From: Candidatus Gottesmanbacteria bacterium | GTDB lineage: Bacteria > Patescibacteriota > Microgenomatia > UBA10105 > UBA927 | Assembly (NCBI GenBank): GCA_016214885.1 | Contig: JACRMP010000035.1 | Span: 1 to 44,164, forward strand | DNA: 44,164 nucleotides | Reading direction: 5' to 3' | In this document: positions 1-9,026 of the stretch, piece after piece | How the letters are laid out: every line of letters starts with the position of its first letter | How positions within the stretch are numbered: the stretch's first letter is position 1 | Position numbers and translations under genes: made by a program | The notes under the pieces: model-generated | The model's database searches: none | The model's input: the letters and a program-made list of their open reading frames with translations, nothing else | What the model was told of the DNA's origin: nothing

Positions 1-2022
1 CATGATTGCGAAGCCACAAAAATTCAATCATCTTATTTGTCGGGATCAGATAGTAGGATTTCCTTTCAAACAAAATTTAAAACGTTGCTTAGTGTGATTA
101 CTCAGCCATTTCAGTGGTTAGGGATTGGGGGTAAGTTAGAGTCTGGTATTGATGCTGAGGCGTCATTTGTAGAGGCAAATAGTACAATTTGGGAAAAGAC
201 AGGCATAACAGTTGAGGACATAGTGGATCGTTTTTCTTACGTTATTAAGATTTTAGAAAAAAGAGGTGTTTTTACTTCTGAAATCACAAAATCACGAACA
301 CTTACTCTAAAATTATTTCGTCGAGAAATAAAGTTGATATGGTTCATTCCGCAGAAAGTAAAACAACACAGAAAGTTAGTTTTTATTTTGGATGAGTTAG
401 ATTTTTATGACGGCGATAGTAATACTTCAATAAAACCAAGCGATGTTCTCGGGGTAATTAAGAAGTTTAAGAATCTATTTACACTTTCATCTGCGCATTT
501 TATCTTTATTGTTGGAAAACAAACATATCTCGCTGCGAAAATAGATCCTTATAGAACACTATTTTCAGATAGATGCTTTTTATCTATTCCTGACGGTCAA
601 AAGCTGTCAAAATATCTGGATGAAATTGCGATTGGAAGTATTAAGAAGGACTTGAAGCCTGAATGGGAGGAAATGAAATGGTTATTAATCGCTCAATCAA
701 AACATAATCTCTATGATTTAGTAACCACAGCTAATGCATGCTCTGTGTATGATGAGGATGCTAAAAAAATGCGATTAGAACTATTTGAGAGAACCCCATC
801 TGAAAAAGTGATCGTTGCCTTTCACTATCTGCTAAATGACATTTTTATATACTACAGACAAAGTTCGATTTTTGAGCACCATAATGATTCCCTTTTTGAG
901 GAATTATATAGAGTTGAGTTAGCCTTTAAGAAATACCTTTTTGAGAAAGCCCAAGATACTATAAGTTTTGTTGTTGAAGATACCGGAAGTATTGAGGTGA
1001 ATAGTGCTTTGCGAGACGCAAAGCTTGCCTTAGTTAGAACCTTATATCTATTTGCAAATAAAAAGGCTCCACCAATTGAAGCAGAGACTTCGATTGCCCT
1101 GCCTTGGGATGAGTTTCGACAAGCGCTAATGCTCGAAAAAGTTAAACAAGGTATCAGAGGCGCTGTTACTTCTGGTGAACAAACATTAGTAAGTAGTTTA
1201 GATATTCTAATTGGGACAATTAACCAAAAATATGCCAATTATTTAGGGTTTGAAGCGACCAAAGCAAATATTAAATACACACTTGAAGTAATCTCCAAGT
1301 TGCTTGGAATTTCCTTCAATGCAAGTGACATTGATGCACTAGAGAAGGCTTGGTTTCAGGTAAATACTTTGCCGGTTGACCAACGAAATTGGGATTTAAT
1401 TACCCAATCTGTGCAAAGCGCAACTGCTATAAGCACAGTGTTATCTAAGTATGATCAAGTGGGCAAGCATATTGTTGTTTTTACTGATTGGGGTCAGGCG
1501 AAAATTGAGAATAACCTAATAACTTTAGGAAATGATAGTACACATGGAAATAAACACTTCACGCGAGTTACATTTTTACTGCCTAAAATAGAAAAAGATA
1601 AGTCGCTTGAGCTAAGAGCAAAGGTCACACTGTCAGAAGGTGCAATCCTAAATTTTTTATTTTATAAAGATTATCAAGTTACGGAGTTAGAAAGCGATTT
1701 TTATATGGCAAGATTAGATAGTCGAAATAATAAAGTAGGTGACTGTATTTTGTATAAGCCCAAAGGGGGTAATTGGGATATTGTTCCTGATAGCACAGTA
1801 AAACAAAGTGGCACATCTTTTGATAAAGAAGTTGAAGTTAAAATCATTCTTAACAATAAAGGGTTATTAGAATTAAGAAAAAGAATGGGTAGGATATATC
1901 AGGTTATATCAAGAGTGCAGGTCGGTAACGATATGAAATTATTGGGATTCGGAAATGAGCTGGCTGTCGCTATGGTGGAAATTCAGTCACTTCAAATAGG
2001 TAAAAGATTGTCTATTATTTAG
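1..2022 (+). CDS. KAP-like P-loop NTPase, 5'-partial at window edge, with C-terminal beta-rich domain
   Basis: Frame is open from base 1. Walker B-like KLVFILDELDFYDGD followed by a VIKKFKNLFTL...FIFIVGKQ sensor-like region. The Walker A motif is presumably upstream of the window. Confidence 0.55.
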   Translation, partial: HDCEATKIQSSYLSGSDSRISFQTKFKTLLSVITQPFQWLGIGGKLESGIDAEASFVEANSTIWEKTGITVEDIVDRFSYVIKILEKRGVFTSEITKSRTLTLKLFRREIKLIWFIPQKVKQHRKLVFILDELDFYDGDSNTSIKPSDVLGVIKKFKNLFTLSSAHFIFIVGKQTYLAAKIDPYRTLFSDRCFLSIPDGQKLSKYLDEIAIGSIKKDLKPEWEEMKWLLIAQSKHNLYDLVTTANACSVYDEDAKKMRLELFERTPSEKVIVAFHYLLNDIFIYYRQSSIFEHHNDSLFEELYRVELAFKKYLFEKAQDTISFVVEDTGSIEVNSALRDAKLALVRTLYLFANKKAPPIEAETSIALPWDEFRQALMLEKVKQGIRGAVTSGEQTLVSSLDILIGTINQKYANYLGFEATKANIKYTLEVISKLLGISFNASDIDALEKAWFQVNTLPVDQRNWDLITQSVQSATAISTVLSKYDQVGKHIVVFTDWGQAKIENNLITLGNDSTHGNKHFTRVTFLLPKIEKDKSLELRAKVTLSEGAILNFLFYKDYQVTELESDFYMARLDSRNNKVGDCILYKPKGGNWDIVPDSTVKQSGTSFDKEVEVKIILNNKGLLELRKRMGRIYQVISRVQVGNDMKLLGFGNELAVAMVEIQSLQIGKRLSII

Positions 2023-2169
2023 AGTCTAATGAAAGGTGCCCTGTTGATGACATTCAACGGATGGAACATTTACATTATAGAATGTACTTCTATCAGGCTT
2101 TCTACTACTCGCGACACTTACACCTGAAGGTTATTAAAATTAACAATCGAAGTTTTTTTGGCGTGAGCT

Positions 2170-3411
2170 TTATTTCATCCACTTTTCCAGCGCACGCTGA
2201 AGCTCTGGGGAATCTTTGGCTTCTGATAGGGGAATACCTTCAAGGGTTGCTTTCAGAGACTGGACTATCGCGCGCGCTCCTGCCGGTGTGCCGTCCGGGT
2301 GACCATGGATACCGCCGCCGAAGTTCATAAGTAAATCTTTGCCGAGGATAGAAACCAGGTCAGGGATGTGTCCGGGGTGCAGTCCGCCCGATGCGGTGGG
2401 GAGTGTGGTTTTCAAGCCATACCACTCACTGCGGAGGAAATTATTGATCGTGACCACTTCTTCTTTGCCGCCCTCCATTTTGCCGACCACTGTTCCTGTG
2501 TGGAACGAATCGATACCCGCAAGCCGCGCGAGTTTGGCAATCACGAGCATGCTGATGCCATATTGTCGTGAGCGGGTGAATGCCGCGTGCATTGCGCGGT
2601 GTCCGTGGATCATAAGGCCGTAATTACGGTTCCGAATCCCTTGGGTCGCCGCAAATCCTGCGGTCAGGACATCAATCATCAGGCAGTTGGCACCGCTGTC
2701 GCGCACGTAGTTAGCGCGCTTCATCATTTCTTCGTAGCTTGCGGTGATGTTAAACGCATGGACTTTTGCCTTGCCGATTTCCAAATAATTTTTTTCTTTC
2801 ATGCGGCGGGTCACTTCATCGACGCGGGTGTAGAAATTATCAAACGTCATGTTGGCGAGGTTCTCATCGTCTTTGACGAGGTTCACGCCCCCGTCCCACA
2901 CTTCCATACACGCTTCCGCATGGCGGACACTCGTAAGCCCCAGTTTGGGTTTGATAATGGAGCCGGTGAGCGGGCCGTCTTTGACTCCCGTAAGATTTCT
3001 TATGCCATCGATGCCGAGCGCCGGCCCCGGAAATGCTTTGACAAATACCTCAGGAAATTCCAGATCTTCCAGCCGGAGCCCCACGATTTCTTTGAGTCCG
3101 AAAACGTTTCCGGTGATGGAGGAGAGGAGCTGTGGAATGCTTCCTGCCTCGAATAAATCGAGAGGGTACGCGACGGTGATGCTTCCCGTACTTTCATCCA
3201 TCGCAATTACTTTTGCATGCAGTTTGTCCCAAATCGCTTTTTCCTCGAGCCCTATATCCGTCCAGGTGCCCACGGAAGATTCGGCAGCGACACCTCCCGC
3301 TGTTTTATCAAACGGTTCGCCCTCCACTTTGAGCGTGAATGTCGCGATGATGTGTTTAGTCTTATCGACCTTTTCGTTTAACGCGAGGTAGTGGATGTAG
3401 CGGTTTGCCAT
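2170..3411 (-). CDS. Ribulose-bisphosphate carboxylase large chain, form III or II/III-like
   Basis: SIIKPKLGLT, GGVNLVKDDE, HGHRAMHAAFTR and TASGGLHPGHIPDL motifs. Adjacent to an R15P isomerase gene. Confidence 0.93.
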   Translation of the reverse strand: MANRYIHYLALNEKVDKTKHIIATFTLKVEGEPFDKTAGGVAAESSVGTWTDIGLEEKAIWDKLHAKVIAMDESTGSITVAYPLDLFEAGSIPQLLSSITGNVFGLKEIVGLRLEDLEFPEVFVKAFPGPALGIDGIRNLTGVKDGPLTGSIIKPKLGLTSVRHAEACMEVWDGGVNLVKDDENLANMTFDNFYTRVDEVTRRMKEKNYLEIGKAKVHAFNITASYEEMMKRANYVRDSGANCLMIDVLTAGFAATQGIRNRNYGLMIHGHRAMHAAFTRSRQYGISMLVIAKLARLAGIDSFHTGTVVGKMEGGKEEVVTINNFLRSEWYGLKTTLPTASGGLHPGHIPDLVSILGKDLLMNFGGGIHGHPDGTPAGARAIVQSLKATLEGIPLSEAKDSPELQRALEKWMK

Positions 3412-3414
3412 ATA

Positions 3415-4305
3415 TTAGAGATGAATGAACGGATAATTTGATAACGCAGTTTCTTTAACTTCGCTTCCTTTTATCATACCCGCTTCCGTAATAATCGTCA
3501 CGCCGTCAAAATACGGGGTGTAGTCAAATGCGGGGGAGAAAATAGTCAGGTTAGCGGGTGCTTCCGCCCAGACTTCTTTGGGATCGCGGGTTTCGATAAG
3601 GTCAGGGCTAAAGGGGCGGGGATCATATTTCAGCAAGGTGGAAATACAGTAAACGGGTATTTTGTATTCACGGGCGGCAAGAAGAATGGCATGGGTGCCT
3701 ATTTTGTTTACGAGCCCTGTATCGGTAAGCAGATCGGCTCCCACAAATACTCCGGCAATCTTGCGCTTGGTATCGGCGAGCACCGATGCTGCTGCCGAAT
3801 CCACTATCATCGTGACATCCGTGATTCCGCCGTCCAATAACTCACTCACCGTGAGGCGACCTTGGAAACGCGGCCGTGTTTCTGTGGCGATCATATGGAT
3901 ATTCTTCCCTGATTTTTTCGCTTCGAGGAATATGTTGGTGACGGTAGTTGCATGGCAGTGGGTAAGGTATGTGGCACCATCGGAAACGATGCTGTTACCG
4001 TACTCTGCGATTTTTTTGGTCGCATCGTGGATGTAGGAAGTGTAAGTGGCAATTTTTGCCTTAAGTGCTCCTGCATTTTTGGGCGTATCGGCGAAAATGT
4101 ACCGCAGCGCATTCTGCGCCAGTGGTTCGGTGGGGCGGGCATAGGCGAGCTTGGTGCCCAGTTCTTTAAGCCTATCGGGCGGCAGATCAGGTTCTTCCGT
4201 CATGGTAGCCGCCAGCGCTTCGAGTGCTTTTAGGGCGACATTGGTGGCTCCCTGTATTTTGAGGCTTTTGATGTCAGCAAGGATTGTTTGGGCAGTATCC
4301 ATCAC
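3415..4305 (-). CDS. Ribose 1,5-bisphosphate isomerase / eIF-2B alpha-family protein
   Basis: THCHATTVTNIF, ETRPRFQGRLTVSELL and VGADLLTDTGLVNKIGTHAI motifs. Lies directly upstream of RuBisCO with a 3-nt gap. Confidence 0.9.
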   Translation of the reverse strand: MMDTAQTILADIKSLKIQGATNVALKALEALAATMTEEPDLPPDRLKELGTKLAYARPTEPLAQNALRYIFADTPKNAGALKAKIATYTSYIHDATKKIAEYGNSIVSDGATYLTHCHATTVTNIFLEAKKSGKNIHMIATETRPRFQGRLTVSELLDGGITDVTMIVDSAAASVLADTKRKIAGVFVGADLLTDTGLVNKIGTHAILLAAREYKIPVYCISTLLKYDPRPFSPDLIETRDPKEVWAEAPANLTIFSPAFDYTPYFDGVTIITEAGMIKGSEVKETALSNYPFIHL

Positions 4306-4352
4306 TAATTATTGTAGTGGGAAAAAATATGCAGGGCAATCGGGTATTGGTG

Positions 4353-5975
4353 TCAAATTTCCACCACCTCGCCGCCGAGCTTGCCGATAAAGCTTGTGTC
4401 ATGGGAAATGTAGAGTATACCCCCGTCATATTCCTGCAGGGCATTTTCCAGCTCTTCGATGCTCGGCAGATCCAAGTGGTTGGTGGGTTCATCGAGAATC
4501 AGGAGGTTAGGTTTGTTGGCAAACATTTTAATCAGCTGGAAGCGCGCCTTCTGTCCTCCGGATAGATCGATAATTTTTTGCCTGGCATCCACCACCGGGT
4601 CAAACAGGTATTGGGACATCGTACTTTTTACTTTCCCCAGATCAATGGGGATATTGAGCGCGGCATACACGTTATTTATTGCCTGTTCCAGTGTCTGTTC
4701 CAGGTACACGGGATCAAGCTCCTGGTTGTATTCACCGATCCGCAGGTTTGAGGCGAGTTTAATTTCCCCGTCATAGATGTTGGCTGCCGGCTTTTCCTCT
4801 TTGTACTGCGAAAGGATTGTTTTGACGAGGGTGCTTTTGCCGGCACCGTTCCTGCCTTTGATAAACACCCGCTGGGTGCTGCCGAAGGCAAACGTCACCC
4901 CGGCAAAGAGTGGAGCTGCGTACCCAAGCGATAGATTTTTTACGCCGACAAGCTGGCTTATTTTTTCTTTTCCGGGGGGTATGGCGATGCGGACATTTTT
5001 CTCCTTAAATTTGTGATATGAGTCAGATACATTTTTGTCCAGATCGGTCACCGAGTCCTGGTCTATCCAGAACGACGGCTTGACTGTTTCTGATTTTATC
5101 TTTTCGTAATCTTTGACCCAGTGGTCGTAGCGCACTTTCCAGGCTTTGCTTTTGGCGCGCATTTGTAAGCCCCACTCAACACGTTTTTTGGCATCTGCCA
5201 ATTTCTTCATCTGGTTTTGGTACTGGACGACGGAACTTGTCGTTTGGGCAGTGTTGAGTTTGAGGTACTGGTCGTAGTTACCCTTAAACGAGTAAATATT
5301 CTGGTCTTTAAGTTCCACAATGCGGTCGACATGCTTTAAGACATCGCGGTCGTGGGTGACGACCAGCAGTCCCGCCTCCACGGTAAGCATCCAGGAAATA
5401 AATTGCTCCTTGCCGACATAGTCCATGTGGTTGGTGGGTTCATCGATAAGGAGGAGCTCTGCCTGCGAGTACATCATGCGAGTGAGCTCGACAAACCGCT
5501 TTTCTCCGCCGGAGAGGGTTTTTAAAGAATTGTTGGCTTTATCTTCGGGTATCTGGAAATCGTTTAACGTTCCGATGATGAGATCTTTTATGTAGTAATA
5601 GCCGTTTTCGGAAAAATATTCGACTGCCTCGTTGTAGAGGTGCATATCCGCGTGGTGCTCCTTCTCAAATCCGGTGAGGACTTTTTCGTATTCAGTGTAG
5701 TGGGGGACACTCTTGAGGATATATTCCAGTGCAGTCTGAGTATTGTCCGTTAAATGCTCCTGTTTGGTAAGCACGGTAGTCAGGTTTTTTTTGCGGGTTA
5801 TGGCGCCTGAGTAATCACGATCGAGCTCTCCGATGATATTTAGCAGCGTTGACTTGCCCTGGCCGTTGCGGCCAATAAGGGCTACTTTTTCTTTCGGCGC
5901 GATATGGAATTCCAAATCGGTAAACAGCGTTTTGGAGCCCATGATTTTTGACAGGTGTTGTGCGTGGATAAGCAT
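4353..5975 (-). CDS. ABC-F family ATP-binding protein
   Basis: Two ABC cassettes (GRNGQGKST...LSGGEKRFVELTRMM...LLIDEPTNHMD and GRNGAGKST...LSGGQKARFQL...LILDEPTNHLD), no TM segments. Start trimmed to MLIHAQHLSK. Confidence 0.92.
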   Translation of the reverse strand: MLIHAQHLSKIMGSKTLFTDLEFHIAPKEKVALIGRNGQGKSTLLNIIGELDRDYSGAITRKKNLTTVLTKQEHLTDNTQTALEYILKSVPHYTEYEKVLTGFEKEHHADMHLYNEAVEYFSENGYYYIKDLIIGTLNDFQIPEDKANNSLKTLSGGEKRFVELTRMMYSQAELLLIDEPTNHMDYVGKEQFISWMLTVEAGLLVVTHDRDVLKHVDRIVELKDQNIYSFKGNYDQYLKLNTAQTTSSVVQYQNQMKKLADAKKRVEWGLQMRAKSKAWKVRYDHWVKDYEKIKSETVKPSFWIDQDSVTDLDKNVSDSYHKFKEKNVRIAIPPGKEKISQLVGVKNLSLGYAAPLFAGVTFAFGSTQRVFIKGRNGAGKSTLVKTILSQYKEEKPAANIYDGEIKLASNLRIGEYNQELDPVYLEQTLEQAINNVYAALNIPIDLGKVKSTMSQYLFDPVVDARQKIIDLSGGQKARFQLIKMFANKPNLLILDEPTNHLDLPSIEELENALQEYDGGILYISHDTSFIGKLGGEVVEI

Positions 5976-6044
5976 AAGAGGTCTAAGTATACCATCCGTG
6001 ACACCAGTCACCATGGTATATCTCGGTTTGCGGAAGCGGGTGTC

Positions 6045-6362
6045 TTATTCTTCTGGAAATTTGAGGACACCGGTGATAAATAAATCAATGCTGTGAAGCA
6101 GCTGAATCTGAGTTTCTCTTGCTCCCTCGAGGGGATTCTTACCTTTGTTTTCCTTACGAAGCGCCTTTATTTGTCTTTCGTCCATCGAAAGAACAGTGGT
6201 CACAATTTCTTCGAATTCGGGTTCAGAATGACCCCAAACGCTAGCCCATCTTTTTTTTTCTGGGGTCAGGAAGTGCGTCCGAAGGCGGCTACTGTTTGCC
6301 TGTATAAAGTTAAGCTCCTCGTCTGCACTAATTCGTCGTGGCATACCTTGGGTCTCACTCAT
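6045..6362 (-). CDS. Conserved hypothetical protein
   Basis: Open frame with likely start MSETQGMPRR. Divergent from ychF. Confidence 0.5.
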   Translation of the reverse strand: MSETQGMPRRISADEELNFIQANSSRLRTHFLTPEKKRWASVWGHSEPEFEEIVTTVLSMDERQIKALRKENKGKNPLEGARETQIQLLHSIDLFITGVLKFPEE

Positions 6363-6453
6363 ATCAGGATAATTATAGCATGTGAAATGAGATCGGTTGT
6401 CTTGCTCGTGCCGTTGGGGTGTGGATGTGTTCCACTCATGGTACAATCTTGGG

Positions 6454-7530
6454 ATGAATCTGAAAATCGGCATCGTCGGACTTCCGAATGCGGGTAAATC
6501 CACTCTGTTTAACGCACTGCTTAAAAAGCAGGTGGCATTCGCCGCTAACTATCCGTTTGCAACGATTGAGCCAAATGTCGGCGTGGTTCCTGTGCCGGAC
6601 GAGCGATTGGCCAAACTTGCCGAAATTACCAAAGAAGAAGATAAGCTGGAAAAGCTGCCTCCGCTCCGTCCGGCAACGGTTGAGTTTGTGGATATTGCAG
6701 GACTGGTAAAAGGAGCGAGCGAAGGGGAGGGGTTGGGGAATAAATTCCTCGCTCACATCCGCGAAGTAAATATTATCTGTAACGTGCTCCGGTTTTTCCC
6801 TGACTCTAATATCGTGCATACCGAAGGGGGCATAGATGCCGAGCGTGACCGCGCCATCGTAGAAACGGAATTGGTTCTGGCTGACCTGCAGACGCTCGGC
6901 AAACAGCAGGAACCCAAAATGAATGCGACAAAAGAAGACAGGGCGCGTTATGAATTGGTACAGCAGCTGAAAAAGGAAATGGATGGGGGCAAGCGGGCGC
7001 TAGATGTACTTACCGATCCCGATGACCGCGAACTTATTCGTCCGTTGCAGCTTCTGACCATGAAGCCTATTGTCTATGTGGGGAATGTCTCTGAAAGCCA
7101 ACTTAGCGCCCCGCCGCAGTCAGATCTTACTCCTATTGTATATATATGTGCGCAGACGGAATCAGAGCTTGCCGCCATGACCCCCGAGGAGCAAAAGGAT
7201 TACCTTGCATCGCTGGGGGTAACCTCCAGCGGGTTGGATTTGCTGATCCGTACCGCGTACGGGACATTGGGGCTTATCTCGTTTCTTACCACGGGAGAGC
7301 TTGAATCACGCGCCTGGACAATAGAGAAAGGAATGAAGGCGCCTGCAGCAGCCGGAGTAATTCACACAGATTTCGAAAAGAAGTTTATCAAAGCCGATGT
7401 GGCGGCGTTTACCGACTTTGTTGCCTTCGGCGGATGGAAAAAATCCCGCGATGCAGGTAAGGTGCGGAGCGAAGGCAAGGAATATATAGTACAAGACGGT
7501 GATGTCATAGAATTTAAAATTGGAAGCTAG
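6454..7530 (+). CDS. ychF: Redox-regulated ATPase YchF (Obg family)
   Basis: KIGIVGLPNAGKSTLFNAL, DIAGLVKGASEGEGLGNKFLAHIREV, C-terminal TGS domain. Confidence 0.96.
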   Translation: MNLKIGIVGLPNAGKSTLFNALLKKQVAFAANYPFATIEPNVGVVPVPDERLAKLAEITKEEDKLEKLPPLRPATVEFVDIAGLVKGASEGEGLGNKFLAHIREVNIICNVLRFFPDSNIVHTEGGIDAERDRAIVETELVLADLQTLGKQQEPKMNATKEDRARYELVQQLKKEMDGGKRALDVLTDPDDRELIRPLQLLTMKPIVYVGNVSESQLSAPPQSDLTPIVYICAQTESELAAMTPEEQKDYLASLGVTSSGLDLLIRTAYGTLGLISFLTTGELESRAWTIEKGMKAPAAAGVIHTDFEKKFIKADVAAFTDFVAFGGWKKSRDAGKVRSEGKEYIVQDGDVIEFKIGS

Positions 7531-7633
7531 ATATGGCGATCTGCCCGCTAGCGCCTGAGCGCAAGCGATGGCAGGCGGGTGTAGTGGAGTTTAAGATAGG
7601 CGCGTAATACTCATATTTTTTTATAATTAATCC

Positions 7634-7897
7634 ATGGCAGAATCAGGTAACCATCATTTAAAAAGAAGCGATAGGATCATTCATTCGCAAATACGGCGAG
7701 ACCTTGAAGCCGAATTAGGCCGAAGACTTGATTACCGTGATCAGGTTCGCATAGACGCTGAGCTGGCCAAGCACGGCATTCATTTTCATGAGACAAACGA
7801 AGAAACTGTTAAAGAATACGTGCAGGAAGGTGCGCGGAGGGGTATATCTCATCGTGTTCGCGGCCGCCGGGATGATAACGGGAGGACAGGGGATTGA
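7634..7897 (+). CDS. Hypothetical protein, 87 aa
   Basis: ORF with TATAAT 6 nt upstream of the ATG and no overlapping competitor. Confidence 0.5.
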   Translation: MAESGNHHLKRSDRIIHSQIRRDLEAELGRRLDYRDQVRIDAELAKHGIHFHETNEETVKEYVQEGARRGISHRVRGRRDDNGRTGD

Positions 7898-7954
7898 TGT
7901 CTCTGCCTGAGTTCCTCCTTGGATTTTACCGTTCCCTATGGTAACATTCCTTCT

Positions 7955-8233
7955 ATGACAACCTATGAATTAATGGTCGTGGTTTCCGCCTCTGTCGATT
8001 TGACAAGCGATAAAGCACAAAAAGATCTTATCGAAAAGCTCGTCGGCGACGCAGGCACGGTGACAGAAGTCACCTCGCTCGGCAAAAAGACGCTCGCATA
8101 TCCCATCAAAAAGCAGACTGAAGCAACCTATCTGGTGGCAACCGTCACCGGAAACGTTAAATCGGCCGTAGTAGATAAAAAATCCAAACTGATGGATGAA
8201 GTACTACGGTTCCTGCTTACGGTAAAAGAGTAA
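7955..8233 (+). CDS. rpsF: 30S ribosomal protein S6
   Basis: MTTYELMVVVSA...GKKTLAYPIKKQTEATYLV; rpsF-ssb-rpsR order. Confidence 0.92.
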   Translation: MTTYELMVVVSASVDLTSDKAQKDLIEKLVGDAGTVTEVTSLGKKTLAYPIKKQTEATYLVATVTGNVKSAVVDKKSKLMDEVLRFLLTVKE

Positions 8234-8260
8234 TACGAGGGTGAATCTCAGAGGTGACTT

Positions 8261-8764
8261 ATGTCCAGCAGAAGTTTAAACAAGGTAACGCTCATCGGAA
8301 ACCTGACCAGGGATCCTGAGCTCCGGTATACACCAACGGGTGCCGCTGTGTGTACCATCGGACTGGCAACCAACAGGACATGGGTAACCGATTCGGGTGA
8401 AAAAAAGGAAGAAACTGAGTTCCACCGGGTGGTGGCATGGAACAAGCTTGCAGAACTCTGCAGTCAGCTTCTCGCCAAAGGCCGCAAGGTCTATGTCGAA
8501 GGAAGGCTCCGGACAAGTGCTTGGCAAGCAACCGACGGTTCACAAAGAACCAGCACAGAGATTGTCATAGAAGACATGATCGTGTTAGATTCTAAGAGAC
8601 CGGGTGCGGAAGAGGGCGGAGAGGTGCATACAGCTCCTGTCCAGCCTCCTACAACAGCACCGGCACCAGTCAAGAAAAAAGCAGAAAAAAAGGAAACAAA
8701 AGAGGAAGCTCCTCCGGCAGCAGCGCCTACCGAAGAAGTGAATCCTGATGATATACCATTTTAA
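8261..8764 (+). CDS. ssb: Single-stranded DNA-binding protein
   Basis: LNKVTLIGNLTRDPELRYTPTG...FHRVVAWNKLAE; acidic tail ending NPDDIPF. Confidence 0.96.
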   Translation: MSSRSLNKVTLIGNLTRDPELRYTPTGAAVCTIGLATNRTWVTDSGEKKEETEFHRVVAWNKLAELCSQLLAKGRKVYVEGRLRTSAWQATDGSQRTSTEIVIEDMIVLDSKRPGAEEGGEVHTAPVQPPTTAPAPVKKKAEKKETKEEAPPAAAPTEEVNPDDIPF

Positions 8765-8774
8765 TTAAACTATT

Positions 8775-9020
8775 ATGATGAAACGCTCAGGAAAATTTGT
8801 ACGAAAGTTAAGACCGGTTCCGACCAATTGTCCGTTTTGTGCGGCCAAGAGTCTGCCGGATTACAAAGATGCAGGTACACTTTCCAAGTATCTTACCGAA
8901 CGCGGTAAGCTGCAGGGAAGAGCGCGCACGGGTCTTTGTGCCAAGCACCAGCGTCGTGTCGAACAAGCGGTTAAACGTTCACGGATAGTCGCGCTTTTGC
9001 CTTTTGTGGTGCGAGCTTGA
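8775..9020 (+). CDS. rpsR: 30S ribosomal protein S18
   Basis: CPFC, ...GRARTGLCAKHQRRVEQAVKRSRIVALLPFV. Confidence 0.92.
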   Translation: MMKRSGKFVRKLRPVPTNCPFCAAKSLPDYKDAGTLSKYLTERGKLQGRARTGLCAKHQRRVEQAVKRSRIVALLPFVVRA

Positions 9021-9026
9021 TGTTCA

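Noticed and set aside
2061-3391. Plus-strand ORFs (e.g. 2339-2623, 2587-3156, 2849-3391)
   Set aside because: They are antisense to the well-supported RuBisCO gene and have no recognisable domains.
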